Notes under the pieces: model-generated
What the model was told of the DNA's origin: nothing
Seen by the model: the letters and a program-made list of their open reading frames with translations, nothing else
Databases searched by the model: none
Part shown: piece after piece, positions 9,201 through 18,626 of the stretch
How positions within the stretch are numbered: position 1 is the stretch's first letter
Layout: each line of letters opens with the position of its first letter
Translations under genes and position numbers: made by a program
Source of the DNA: a virus
DNA length: 40,510 nt
Direction: 5' to 3' (one strand)
IMG/VR virus record: IMGVR_UViG_3300032523_000245
Coordinates: 1-40,510 of that record

Positions 9201-12200
9201 TAGATGAAGGATTTAGATCTTCAAGCAGACCAGATCTTCATAGTCAATTAATGTCTGATTATGGAATAACACAACAACAAGCTTCAGATCCAAGAACTTC
9301 TGTTAAGAGCGGCCTACTTGCTGCCTATCATAAATTTTTTAATCAAGGAACTGCAAGAGGTACGTTGCCAATAGATGCAGCTATAAGTTATTTAAGTGGA
9401 GAACCAGTTTCTGTTTCTGGGAAAGGGTTATACGATCCTTCTAGCAAAAATTCCGTAAGACATGATCCTTTAATTGCATATGGACCACTCATGGATGATC
9501 TAGGAATTAGAGGAAGAAGCAGGATAGAGTTTGCTGCAGATTTAGATAGACAAATGGTTGAGGATTTAAATTTGCAAAAAAGTAGAGGAAAAATATTTTT
9601 ATCAGATGAAATTTCTGGAAAGAATGCTTCTGGGCAAGCAAGGTCTTCTATACTTGGAAGATCAGTTGGTTCTGTTTCACAAAGATATGGTAATTCTATA
9701 AGAAGAGCATTTAATGCATTAAGTGAACCTCAAGAGGTACGTGTTGCAAGAGAAAGATCTGCTGGAGATATAGCAAGTGGTCGTGGGGCAAGTACAAACA
9801 GAATATTTAGAAGGAATGAATCTAGAGTTACATCTGCGGTTTCTGCTATAAGAGCTGGAAGAGGAGTTCCTACTTTTGGCGGCAGAGCTCTTGAGTTTGC
9901 AAGTAAAGCCATAAGAAGAAGAAATGCTGGCGGATATATTGAAATGAATGCTGGAGGAATGGTTTCAATGCCACCAGCACTTCCAATCCCACCACAAAAT
10001 GGAAAATACAATATGGGCGGAATGGTTCAAGGATATAACCGTGGTGGAATGATTGCACAAATGTTACTTCCAATGCTTGGATACATGGGTGGGCAATCAA
10101 TAGGAACTCAAGTTGGTGGCGCTGGTGGAGGTTTCACTGGCGGAATGATTGGATCAATGATTCCTTCAATGCTTATGGGAGGCATGGGGTCAGCTAGAAC
10201 TAAAACGGCTCCAGGCTCTGATGAGGCTTATGATAAATATGCAAACAGGGTAGGCAAATCAACCTTAGCAAATAATAAATTTTCATTATCCTTAGCTAAC
10301 TCAGCGGCACAAGGATCTAGAGTGTCTGGAGTTCTTACTACTCTTATAGGAGGACTAACTAAAACAAATCTTGTAGTAGCTGGAGTAACAACTGTCTTAG
10401 CAGCTGGATACTCAGCATTTAAAAATTATCAAGAAGGCGTTAAACTAAATGTATCTACATTTGGCCTTACCGCTGAAGCTGCAGAAAAAGCTGGACTAAA
10501 AGTAACAGATTACAATTCGGCTATTAAAAATTCTACCGATACAATAAATGCAACTATTGAAAGAAATAAAATGCTTTACGATAGCATGAACTCTGCTGGA
10601 ATTCCAATTAAGATGACTATTGAAGAATACAAAAAATTAAAAGAAGAAGTTAAAAGCAGCATGGGCGAGTCTATTCAAGCAATTAATAGAATGAAAGAAA
10701 CAGATCTAAAAGATTATGCAGAAAGACTAAAGGCCCAAATGATTGCAGCTGGATCTTCTGCAGATGACGCTGCTAAAAAAATATATGCAGCATTTGCCTT
10801 GTCTAACAAAGCTGAATTGGCGGGAGCTTCAACAGTAGGTAATATTGGATTTAATAAAATACAAGACGGAATAACAGCAGCAATAGAAGCCTATCAAGTA
10901 TTTAATGATACGGTTAAAAATGAAAGCGCAGCCGCTCAGGGAATGGCTTTAACAACATCTATGGAGGCAGCCAATAAAGCTGTAGAAGAAGCAATTGCTC
11001 TTAGCCAAAAGAAAGCTGATGCGGACAAGACTGGCAAGACCGCATTAATATCTAGATCTCAAGCAGAACTTCAAGTTTATGATGTAATAAAATCTAAAGT
11101 TTCTGAACAAGCAAATGTTTCTCAAGGCCTGTTAGATAATATTTTTGCTCAAAATAGAGAAGCAAAAAAATTCCTTTCATTACAAGATACTTCTTTAAGC
11201 ATATATCAAAAATTAAGACTTCAAGCTCAGGGCTACACAGGAGACTTAGCAAAAGGTGCCATAGAGGCAGATCGACTGTTTTCAATGAGAACCGCAATTG
11301 AATCTAGCGTTACATCATTTTCTACTTCTCAAGGTGGACCACTGTTTGGAATATCTCAAAAACTAATAGCAGCCGAAAAACAATATAAAAAATTACAAGC
11401 GGCATCTAAAGGCGCTAGCGCTCAACAGCAAATAGACTCAAGAAAAGCTGGCGAAGCAATTGATGAAAGAATTAAAAAGATTAAAGAAGAGGCTGATGCA
11501 AGACGTAAAGCCCTAACTCAAACACTACAAGATGAGGATTTCTTAACTGAGATTAAGAAAAAACAATTAGAGTATCAAGATGCCTTGGCCTCTGGAGATA
11601 TGTCAAGGGCGGCTCAGGCACAGCTTGACATTCAGTCATTAAATAGAAAACAGCAAACCAACAAAGCAATGGACGCAATTGATGAAAAAGAAAAATCTGA
11701 TCTTAAGCCACTAGAGGCTCAAAGAAAAGCGCTTTCAGATGCTAATCAAAAACTTTCAGACTCAGCTTCATTAGCTGGCAATGGCTTACAAAAACTTGCA
11801 GCAGATATAGAAAAATACAAAACACAAATGTCTGGATTCACTAATGCTTTAACTAACTTCCTTGCATTTATAAATGATAAAGATAATAAGGGTAAAAGTG
11901 CAGCAGGACCAGCAGCAGCATTGGTAGACGCATCTAAAGCAATTGGATTTGATATGCCAAGTAGTTTTTCTGGCCCAAGACCAAAGGGAACTACTGAGAT
12001 AGCGCAAGAAATTGCTTCAAGATTCCCAGAGTTATTAAAAACTATAAATGCAGATTCAGCTGTTATTAATGTGAACTCAGCAATAATTGATGAGAAAAAA
12101 ATTGCAGACATAAAAAATGTTAGACCTATGGGAACTACTGGAAGAGGAGGATCTGGATTTATACCAAGACCTTCAGCAACTACTGTTTATGGAAAAGATC

Positions 12201-12532
12201 CAGTAGTAGTACCAAGGTATCAAACAGGAAGTACCTATACTTATAGTGCTCCAGTGGCTCCTGTTAAAAAATCAATGGGTGGATTAATTAAAATGTCTAC
12301 CTTTCCTAAAATGTCTTCTGGTGGACCAGTAATAAATACCGTTCCTAAATATAATTCAGGGGGATTTGTTAATCGTTCAAGTAGCTCATCTTCTTCTTCG
12401 GTAAACATAGGCACTATAGCGGTAACAATGACATCAACACCAGATAATCCTAAAAAGTTTTTTGCTGATCTTAAAGAAATAGCAAGACAAGAGGGAGCCA
12501 AAGTAAGCCCTGGAGGTAAAAAAGCACAATGA
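6260..12532 (+). CDS. Tail tape measure protein
   Basis: At 2090 residues this is the largest protein; it sets tail length and is ejected into the host. The N-terminal 150 residues are coiled-coil. Residues ~180-520 resemble the TP901-type tape measure core (GGVNASEGANALKSALASL). Hydrophobic segments lie at ~531-570 and ~1369-1385. Glycine-rich loops such as PGEFVVN (926-932) and repeated G-G-M-V/G-G-F-V motifs are typical. Between about 961 and 1220 lies a distinct basic section unlike a coiled coil, perhaps an inserted domain. Residues ~1700-1840 are again coiled-coil. It follows the chaperone pair that should coat it. Start ATG 6260 follows AAGGAG. Confidence 0.93.
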   Translation: MADEQIVTNIVATSDFSNLIVDLNKVSSALTKLQDKLQATNKTLAAQVAVMNRSFADTIRSTGQFSTHFVSLTSDVDKFGQQLDKGQMKLGQFFRTYASHAKTNGGLVRDLAKQQVQLQNSILQPLGRNAEGLMQYNVHIPRGLDVVKNKTAIARQELMIMNKMVQEGANSLINFGKNTQWAGRQLTIGLTVPIVAFGKASADAFRSADEQLVRLTKVYGGISQTSTSELLKVRKDVVETARQISKSMGAGFNETIGLAADIAATGKTGNELLKSVQETTRLAVLGEVDRQEAMKATLAIQSAFKQNTEELTETINFLNAVENQTSTTLNDLVEAIPKAGPIIKGLGGTVQDLALYLTAMREGGVNASEGANALKSALASLINPTNVAKDKFLSFGISLENIVNQNAGNTTATILELQSALDTLNPLQKQQALEQLFGKFQFARMNALFENLGRQGSQTLQVLDLMKASSQDLANLAGRELSQVTESASGRYRRALEGLKADLAAVGDQFLTINTHLINFVDGIIKFVNRLPDPIKKVLGILGMFTAVAGPLIMLTGVLANFFGYIIKGVSHMRALFKGGEGFKLLTPEILAAQRAGDLVEKTFYSDAKAAAVLKQSIAALSAEFTLLQQRANSAAISVNPAISTAAGNVIIGGQRVVDPNNPLAGKMGTRAAGHHNPVSIMDANARVNQTIHSFTPQPIPVNRKIGAVPQIFADGDLPSIEGLTTSRGVSTGIVAGEAAKHHALMGTLSMLSKRETTELKHQIKTTGSFSTEINTTFAALVPEMTKLTTNAARQSAAIVQQLQAGKITMEAARAKIIAINAQLEAMMGQATTQLATSLGRTANLTQVPLINQPIVSPKGKANMKEIFRSGRPGSGIIDRIARVLGVKTYGAGYSTETTIPKMNSGGNVVPGPNVNADVVPALLTPGEFVVNREATAANLPLLTALNNNRGSNGPGYNTGSRKEIRSSVRSMLEGRQMSHLDEGFRSSSRPDLHSQLMSDYGITQQQASDPRTSVKSGLLAAYHKFFNQGTARGTLPIDAAISYLSGEPVSVSGKGLYDPSSKNSVRHDPLIAYGPLMDDLGIRGRSRIEFAADLDRQMVEDLNLQKSRGKIFLSDEISGKNASGQARSSILGRSVGSVSQRYGNSIRRAFNALSEPQEVRVARERSAGDIASGRGASTNRIFRRNESRVTSAVSAIRAGRGVPTFGGRALEFASKAIRRRNAGGYIEMNAGGMVSMPPALPIPPQNGKYNMGGMVQGYNRGGMIAQMLLPMLGYMGGQSIGTQVGGAGGGFTGGMIGSMIPSMLMGGMGSARTKTAPGSDEAYDKYANRVGKSTLANNKFSLSLANSAAQGSRVSGVLTTLIGGLTKTNLVVAGVTTVLAAGYSAFKNYQEGVKLNVSTFGLTAEAAEKAGLKVTDYNSAIKNSTDTINATIERNKMLYDSMNSAGIPIKMTIEEYKKLKEEVKSSMGESIQAINRMKETDLKDYAERLKAQMIAAGSSADDAAKKIYAAFALSNKAELAGASTVGNIGFNKIQDGITAAIEAYQVFNDTVKNESAAAQGMALTTSMEAANKAVEEAIALSQKKADADKTGKTALISRSQAELQVYDVIKSKVSEQANVSQGLLDNIFAQNREAKKFLSLQDTSLSIYQKLRLQAQGYTGDLAKGAIEADRLFSMRTAIESSVTSFSTSQGGPLFGISQKLIAAEKQYKKLQAASKGASAQQQIDSRKAGEAIDERIKKIKEEADARRKALTQTLQDEDFLTEIKKKQLEYQDALASGDMSRAAQAQLDIQSLNRKQQTNKAMDAIDEKEKSDLKPLEAQRKALSDANQKLSDSASLAGNGLQKLAADIEKYKTQMSGFTNALTNFLAFINDKDNKGKSAAGPAAALVDASKAIGFDMPSSFSGPRPKGTTEIAQEIASRFPELLKTINADSAVINVNSAIIDEKKIADIKNVRPMGTTGRGGSGFIPRPSATTVYGKDPVVVPRYQTGSTYTYSAPVAPVKKSMGGLIKMSTFPKMSSGGPVINTVPKYNSGGFVNRSSSSSSSSVNIGTIAVTMTSTPDNPKKFFADLKEIARQEGAKVSPGGKKAQ

Positions 12533-12987
12533 CACATTTAACTCTACCAGTAGGATCTATCCTATATTTAAACTCAAACATTAAACTATCAGAGCACAAC
12601 AGACAGCCAATTGCTATATCAAAAACAAGAATAGAGCAAAGCAAGAGAATGTCTAATGGAACATTCCGTAAATTCTTTATTGCAGATAAAGAGGGTATTT
12701 CTGTATCCTGGAATATGCTCCCTTCTTTTTCAACCTTTACTATAGATGGAGGATACGGTGCAGTAGACTTAAAAACATTTTATGAAGGAACAGCCGCTAA
12801 AGCCGCAGGCGCATTATCTGGACAATCAACATTTGACGTATCAATAAATTACGGAGGAGCAACAAGACAAATAGAGATGGTGTTTACAAGTTGCTCGTTT
12901 GAAATTGTACGAAGAAACGTAAAAGAAAATGTAGGAAATACCCCGCAGGAGTTCTGGAACGTATCCATATCAATGGAACAAGTGTAA
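12529..12987 (+). CDS. Distal tail / minor tail protein
   Basis: A 152-residue beta-rich protein starting in an ATGA overlap with the tape measure gene. It lies between tape measure and hub, where distal tail (Dit-like) or small minor tail proteins are found. The segment W-N-M-L-P-S-F-S-T-F-T-I-D-G-G-Y-G and the C-terminal W-N-V-S-I-S-M-E-Q-V look like strands of a barrel. It ends in a TAATG junction with the large hub gene. Role by position; fold not proven. Confidence 0.62.
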   Translation: MTHLTLPVGSILYLNSNIKLSEHNRQPIAISKTRIEQSKRMSNGTFRKFFIADKEGISVSWNMLPSFSTFTIDGGYGAVDLKTFYEGTAAKAAGALSGQSTFDVSINYGGATRQIEMVFTSCSFEIVRRNVKENVGNTPQEFWNVSISMEQV

Positions 12988-15900
12988 TGATAACAGCCTC
13001 CGAATCTTTAAAAAATATATTTAAGCAACAAAAGTCTATTAAGGCCGACGTTGGTTGCGAAATAGAATACAACATGAACTCTTTGATTGATGGGATAACA
13101 GTAGTTTCTGCAACAGCAGACTCTACCTATACTTCTCAAATATCTGGGTGGCCTTCAGGTAAAGCAAATCCATATAAGAAATTGTTTCCAATTGATTCTA
13201 TTTTAAAACCTTTTAGGCCAACACAATCTGGAATTAAATATTTTGTTTTTTTACCCAATGATACAGTTGCAAATAGCTTTTCTTCATATAGGGCATTACA
13301 GTATCCAGGAACTCAACCTAGACTTTATTACCCTGGAGTAACAACACAATACAAATATTGGCTAAGCGCAAAAGATGCTAATGTTAATATAACAGTTAAC
13401 TATCTAACAACAGGGCTGCTTGGCAATAAGAGTGCTCTATCAAATAAAATTATTGTTAGGTTTGAGAAGTACCACACCTTACCAACCACATACTCTTTAG
13501 TAATTACTAAATCAGATAACAGTACCCAGTCAGTCGGACCTTTCTCTACGCCAACAGACGGCAACGTAGAATTAAACTATAATGGAACTTCATGGACCCA
13601 AGGAGCTTTATCTGAGCCCGTATCCTATGCAACACCAATATTAATTAAATCAATTAACTTAACTGCAATTAATCCTGGCGGGGGCAAAGTAATAGGAGTA
13701 ATTGAAGTATCTGCCAGACTAGTAAAAGACATATCTTCTGATATCGTTAAGATAGATATTCAAAAAGAATCCTCATCTTCAGCAGAAGACATATTACCAG
13801 TTGGATTCGTTAGCGCAAACAGCATAAACCTTGAGCTCGTTAAATACAACCAGTCAACCATGCAGACAGTTCCATACAATAGGTTGTCCACATCCTTTGA
13901 CTCATCTTTAATTTACATGTCTAAAAATGCAGAGATTAGACCATACTTTAAAATATATCATTCTGGTGCAACCACAGTTGCTGGATCATATGATAAAGTA
14001 AAGCAAGGCATGTTTTATGTTAATGATTTTAACATCAGCGCATATGGGGAGACCACAGTATTTGCTCTAGATGGATCTAAGTATTTAATGGACACTCTGT
14101 GCCCAGACGTAATTTGCGAGAACTATCCAGTTACTGCAATATTAAGAAGGCTGTTAGATTCAGTAGGATTTGCAAATTATAATTTTAATTTAAATACAAC
14201 TTCAGAGGTCTCTATTCCTCAAATAGATTACTGGTGGACAGATGATTCTAAAACTGTATGGGAATCAATTCAAGAGCTATGCAGAGATATTCAAATGAAC
14301 GCCTTCTTTGATGAAAACAATGTTCTTCAATTTTACAGCAGAGACTATATATACGATAACACAAGAACTAGCCAATGGGATTTTTATAGCGAGCCAGAAG
14401 GATCTACGCTTCCTAACATTATAGAGTTTGTTCAAAAAGATATTGTCGGGGCCAACTTTGTTAAAGTTTTATGGGATGCGGCTATAACCTCTAACTACAC
14501 TGGAACCTCAGGAGATCTATGGAGAGCGCCAACAACATTTTTAAGCGCTGGCGGACTCTTGACTTCCCTGACAGAATCAGACGACACCTATCTAACAATA
14601 GATACTAAGTCTTTAGATGTTTATGCTCAACAACAATCCTTTTACAATTTTGCAGGATTCGTTTTAATTGATTCAGAAATTATAGAGTATGATGGAATAG
14701 AGTATGACCTAACCCTACTAAATGGAACAAAAGAAACTCAATTAATAAAATCATCTTCTGATGTTAACAAGTATAGGGCTTTATCTAAAGCAGGATATGC
14801 TGACGAAACAAATCCAGCAGATACCGCATATTTTAAACCTAGCGGTCGTTATAAGATTAAAAAAAGAGGAGCTCTAGGAACCGTAGCAGCAGCACACTCT
14901 GCACAATCAGCTAATTTAAATAACTGGACCCCAGTAAATGTTTCATGGAATTCTAAGCAGCCATCTACTTCTGGAACATCAGTAACTGCATCAGGACTAG
15001 ATCTTTACTATACATTAAGACCAAAGCAAATATCTCTTACTAGCGTAGAACTAGATTTTGTTGTACCATCAATTGCTCCAACACACTATTTAGTATCCGT
15101 TCAATTATTAAATTCTGACAACTCTAACGATGGCCCAGCAATTGCTTTAGCACAATATACAAATCAGATCCCATTGGTAGTTACAAACCTGTCCCCTGGA
15201 GAAAAATATACTTTTAGAGTTACTCCTAAAAATGGCGCAGATACATTTGGAAACTCTATGACAAGTCCTATATTTACTATGAGCGAGACTTCATCTGGAG
15301 GAGGCATATCTTCTAGTTTTATAAATTCAGCAACCATAGTTCCGCAAAAATCTTATTTTAAATTAACAAACAGCACAAGCGATAAAGATAAGTATGTAAT
15401 GGCATATAGAGATTTTCAAGGAATTACTCTGGCTTCGGCAACAGTTAATGGTAGCTACGCTCCTTATTCTTATCCAACAAACAATTATTCTTTATCCTAC
15501 TACTCTTTTGGGACTAGCGTATTTTTAGATGCAGATGATAGATCAAAAGGATCTTCTGCTGGACTAGGATTTTTTGTAAACGATTTAGGAAAGACAGGAT
15601 ATTTTGTAGTTGTAGAAACAACCAAGTCTTCTACTTTAAAAGAAACAAAATCTGTTAGAATCTTAAAGGCAGACGGAGTTGGAGTACGTGTGCTAGCAGA
15701 TTCTCAAAGAACTGCTTCTTCTACTTTTGAAGGTGTGTTTGGAGGAACTCAGTATAATATTGATGCAAGAGTTAAGGTTGATGGAAGCTCTGTAACAATT
15801 AATGTTTCTATTAATGGATATAAAATTAATGCCACAGACACTAACTCTAATCTTAATGCTAAAGAAACTAATAAGATATTGGCTCCAACCAAATCAGTTG

Positions 15901-16646
15901 CAATTGTTTGCGGGAACGGATCCGTAGCTTTTGATTATGCTTATGGCACTAATATGACAGAGACTAAGTATCAAGAATCTCTAGTTGATCCAAACTTATA
16001 TCTAGCACAGTATTCAAATGACTTGCTTGACATGTCCTTTGGGGACCTATTCTATGACGCAAACAACTCAGACAATACTCTAAAAAGCCAGACAGTAGAT
16101 GACTTTGGTACGGTAGTCAGAGAAATTTATTATGTAAAAACTAAGTTAAACGCCAGACCCGCCTTCCCAGTAAGATGGTCTACATCAGACAATAGGTCTG
16201 TAAATTTAATAGGCCAGAAGTTTTCTAACTTTGAGGCAGAAGCATATGTTTTAAATAATACGTCTACCACTATTCCATTAAGTGACGGAGGCAAAGCCTC
16301 TCTATATATATTTGGCAATGAGATAAATTCATCTGGAACCCTAGAGTATTCTACAGATGATAGTCCCGAGTATGTTAATAAAGAGCCAGTAATTTTTGAA
16401 TCAAGGTGGTTACAGAATCAAAAAGATGTTCAAAATCTAGCCAATTTTATAAAAACTAAAGCTATTAACAAAGGTAAGGTTATTGATATAGATATATTCG
16501 GCAACCCGTTGCTTTCAATAGGGGACATAGTGTCTATAAAGTATACCTATCAAGGCCTCCTGGGTACCGAAAAAATGATAATTACAAACATATCACAATC
16601 TTTTGAGGAAGGAATAAGTACCTCCATTAAGTGTAGAACCATTTAG
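12987..16646 (+). CDS. Large tail hub / minor tail protein with FnIII-like and lectin-like domains
   Basis: A 1219-residue tail-tip protein. Residues ~270-480 and the C-terminal ~150 residues look like a tail hub: W-E-S-I-Q-E-L-C-R-D-I-Q-M-N-A-F-F-D-E-N, and near the end LLSIGDIVSIKYTYQGLLG, resembling hub proteins that plug the tail and hold fibres. Inserted between are a fibronectin-III-like domain (~678-760, with N-L-S-P-G-E-K-Y-T-F-R-V) and a concanavalin-like beta-sandwich (~782-987) that could bind surface sugar. Starts by TAATG overlap. The stop lies within an inverted repeat upstream of the next promoter. The hub call is well supported by context; the sugar binding is inference. Confidence 0.75.
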   Translation: MITASESLKNIFKQQKSIKADVGCEIEYNMNSLIDGITVVSATADSTYTSQISGWPSGKANPYKKLFPIDSILKPFRPTQSGIKYFVFLPNDTVANSFSSYRALQYPGTQPRLYYPGVTTQYKYWLSAKDANVNITVNYLTTGLLGNKSALSNKIIVRFEKYHTLPTTYSLVITKSDNSTQSVGPFSTPTDGNVELNYNGTSWTQGALSEPVSYATPILIKSINLTAINPGGGKVIGVIEVSARLVKDISSDIVKIDIQKESSSSAEDILPVGFVSANSINLELVKYNQSTMQTVPYNRLSTSFDSSLIYMSKNAEIRPYFKIYHSGATTVAGSYDKVKQGMFYVNDFNISAYGETTVFALDGSKYLMDTLCPDVICENYPVTAILRRLLDSVGFANYNFNLNTTSEVSIPQIDYWWTDDSKTVWESIQELCRDIQMNAFFDENNVLQFYSRDYIYDNTRTSQWDFYSEPEGSTLPNIIEFVQKDIVGANFVKVLWDAAITSNYTGTSGDLWRAPTTFLSAGGLLTSLTESDDTYLTIDTKSLDVYAQQQSFYNFAGFVLIDSEIIEYDGIEYDLTLLNGTKETQLIKSSSDVNKYRALSKAGYADETNPADTAYFKPSGRYKIKKRGALGTVAAAHSAQSANLNNWTPVNVSWNSKQPSTSGTSVTASGLDLYYTLRPKQISLTSVELDFVVPSIAPTHYLVSVQLLNSDNSNDGPAIALAQYTNQIPLVVTNLSPGEKYTFRVTPKNGADTFGNSMTSPIFTMSETSSGGGISSSFINSATIVPQKSYFKLTNSTSDKDKYVMAYRDFQGITLASATVNGSYAPYSYPTNNYSLSYYSFGTSVFLDADDRSKGSSAGLGFFVNDLGKTGYFVVVETTKSSTLKETKSVRILKADGVGVRVLADSQRTASSTFEGVFGGTQYNIDARVKVDGSSVTINVSINGYKINATDTNSNLNAKETNKILAPTKSVAIVCGNGSVAFDYAYGTNMTETKYQESLVDPNLYLAQYSNDLLDMSFGDLFYDANNSDNTLKSQTVDDFGTVVREIYYVKTKLNARPAFPVRWSTSDNRSVNLIGQKFSNFEAEAYVLNNTSTTIPLSDGGKASLYIFGNEINSSGTLEYSTDDSPEYVNKEPVIFESRWLQNQKDVQNLANFIKTKAINKGKVIDIDIFGNPLLSIGDIVSIKYTYQGLLGTEKMIITNISQSFEEGISTSIKCRTI

Positions 16647-16664
16647 GTTCTAAAATGGTATAAT
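16636..16664 (+). promoter_or_regulatory. Extended -10 promoter with overlapping inverted repeats, leaderless start
   Basis: TATAAT at 16659-16664 preceded by TG at 16656... in the context AATGGTATAATAATAAAA (16654-16671), identical to the box before recA. Six bases separate the -10 from ATG 16671, so the predicted mRNA begins at or next to the A of the start codon. Two competing hairpins precede it: GAACC 16636-16640 with GGTTC 16646-16650, and ACCATTT 16638-16644 with AAATGGT 16653-16659. Confidence 0.62.
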
Positions 16665-16670
16665 AATAAA

Positions 16671-17477
16671 ATGACAAAAAGCTCAGTGCCAAAAAGAATT
16701 AAGAGTAAAGATGTTGTTCCTAAGGGATCGATAATCTTAAAAAGCACCAGCCCAGATCTACTTTGGGTAGGAGCTAACCCAAGCGTAGTAACTTATGATG
16801 ATACTGGATATGAGCTTAATAAATATTTAGGTGGACCAGTAGAATCAGAAACAGCAAGCGATGAATTAGAATTAGAAAACTTATCGGTACAAGGAAGTCT
16901 AGAACTTTCAGAAATAGATACTGTAGATATGACAGATATTGAAAATGTAACCTTTGAAGAATATTTTGACTTATCTACTAAAATTACCAAGTATAATGTT
17001 TATATTAAAATAAGAAATGGTAGTTCAAAATCAGCATCCGTTGCTGGCGTAGACGCAAGAATTTATGATGCCGCCGCTTCTTCATATGCACCTAGCTCTA
17101 CTCCAGTATATGAAAACCCTGCATCTTTTATAACACCAACACCAAGCATACCGTCCGTAATATTTAAAAGAGATGGGACAGCAATTGCTTGGGGATGGGA
17201 TGACTCATCTGACTTTGGATCATATTCATCAATATATTACGAATGGATAATTACAACATTAAAATCTGGAGGAACTACAATTAGCGAAGGTTCTTCCGCT
17301 TACCCTTCTTCATCAAGTTATGCAATTGGCAGTAGCGGTAAAACAAAAAAGTATAGAGTTAGTTCTTCTCAAGGAGATACGCCATCTAGCGCTTCAGAAA
17401 GATGGCTTAAAGTTAGAACAGTAGTTGTTGGAACAAATAGTAAAAAATACTATTCAGCATACTCTACTGCAATTTAA
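16671..17477 (+). CDS. Minor tail protein, unknown family
   Basis: A 268-residue protein. The N-terminal ~55 residues are basic, then acidic (E-S-E-T-A-S-D-E-L-E-L-E at ~57-68). Residues ~155-265 form a S/T/Y-rich, immunoglobulin-like section (IAWGWDDSSDF, YYEWIITTL) of the FnIII type seen in tail decorations. No ribosome site precedes ATG; a TATAAT ends six bases upstream, so translation is probably leaderless. It lies in the tail-tip block, between the hub and another minor tail protein, so a virion role is likely but not proven. Confidence 0.6.
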   Translation: MTKSSVPKRIKSKDVVPKGSIILKSTSPDLLWVGANPSVVTYDDTGYELNKYLGGPVESETASDELELENLSVQGSLELSEIDTVDMTDIENVTFEEYFDLSTKITKYNVYIKIRNGSSKSASVAGVDARIYDAAASSYAPSSTPVYENPASFITPTPSIPSVIFKRDGTAIAWGWDDSSDFGSYSSIYYEWIITTLKSGGTTISEGSSAYPSSSSYAIGSSGKTKKYRVSSSQGDTPSSASERWLKVRTVVVGTNSKKYYSAYSTAI

Positions 17478-17486
17478 AGGAGAAAA

Positions 17487-18626
17487 ATGATAAAAGGCAC
17501 ATACATATTTTACCAAGACGGAAAAGAGATATACCGTTCTCCTAATATTATAACTAAATTTGGAAAAAGATATTTTACTAGATACCTAGCAGGTCTTATT
17601 GAATCAGGATCAAAGGACATTGTTTTTGGAATTAGCGAAGATAAATTAATTTCTTCTGTCTCTGCAACCAGTGGAACTATAACCTATACAACATTTTCTG
17701 CCCACGGGTTATCTGCAGGCAATAAAGTTAGCATGGTAAACATAAACCCTAGTGCATACAATTTATTAGATGTTACTGTAAACGCTACTACAAGTACAAC
17801 CTTTACAGTTATAAATTCAGCTTCAGGAACTTATGTGTCTGGAGGAAATGTAGTTTCAGATGTAGACACACGCCTAGGATTTGAAATATACAGAACGCCA
17901 GTTTTACTTGGAAGCAGCGATATCCAAATTGAAAATGATATTGCTAAGTATTCAATTGTTTATAAATCTACTATACCTAAAGATGTTTCTGGTGTAATTT
18001 CAGAAATTGGCATATACCCTTCAACAAGAACATCTGCCAATAACTTTGACGGTAAATTTATAGCGGACTTTGATAAATATTTTGATTGGGTAGATGGTAG
18101 CGGATACAGCCCAACCCTTTCTACAGTAGGGGCAAAGGTCGGCGGTAACGTGTTAAGCATGACATCTAATGTTTCTGCTTCGAATGAATACAAGGCAAAC
18201 ATATCTTTGGATTTAGAGGGATACAGCAATTTAGATTCCTTAAGCCTAGCCTATTATAAAAACGATACAAATTTAAACACAATAAGAATAAAATTATATA
18301 GCTCAACAGGAAACTACTATTATGTAAATGTAACCCCTAAAAGCGGTACTGGAGCTAAAATTAACTCAGACATAATGCTGAGCACATTATTTTCAAATGT
18401 TGTTGGGTCTCCAATAAAATCACAAATAAGTTTAATTGGAATAGAGGTAATTCCTAATACGTCAACTACTACAACTGTCGGACTAGACGCATTAAGAATT
18501 AATGACGAGGACACGTTTGACCCAAACTTTGGACTACTTAGCAGATCAATTTTAGATACACCGTATTTAACAAAGGTTGCGGGAAGACAGATAGACGTAG
18601 AGTATAGATTAGATTTGAGTTTCTAA
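17487..18626 (+). CDS. Minor tail protein
   Basis: A 379-residue protein whose N-terminus (IKGTYIFYQDGKEIYRSPN, then ITKFGKRYFTRYLAG) is of a kind often found in phage tail-fibre-adjacent proteins. Residues ~57-123 form a small beta domain with F-S-A-H-G-L-S-A-G-N-K-V and T-T-F-T-V-I-N-S, resembling the H-G-L-x-x-G-D-x-V domain repeated in viral fibre proteins. Residues ~185-345 look like a jelly-roll, possibly sugar binding. AAAGGAG precedes ATG 17487. The stop directly abuts the next start (TAA then ATG). Virion role by context. Confidence 0.62.
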   Translation: MIKGTYIFYQDGKEIYRSPNIITKFGKRYFTRYLAGLIESGSKDIVFGISEDKLISSVSATSGTITYTTFSAHGLSAGNKVSMVNINPSAYNLLDVTVNATTSTTFTVINSASGTYVSGGNVVSDVDTRLGFEIYRTPVLLGSSDIQIENDIAKYSIVYKSTIPKDVSGVISEIGIYPSTRTSANNFDGKFIADFDKYFDWVDGSGYSPTLSTVGAKVGGNVLSMTSNVSASNEYKANISLDLEGYSNLDSLSLAYYKNDTNLNTIRIKLYSSTGNYYYVNVTPKSGTGAKINSDIMLSTLFSNVVGSPIKSQISLIGIEVIPNTSTTTTVGLDALRINDEDTFDPNFGLLSRSILDTPYLTKVAGRQIDVEYRLDLSF

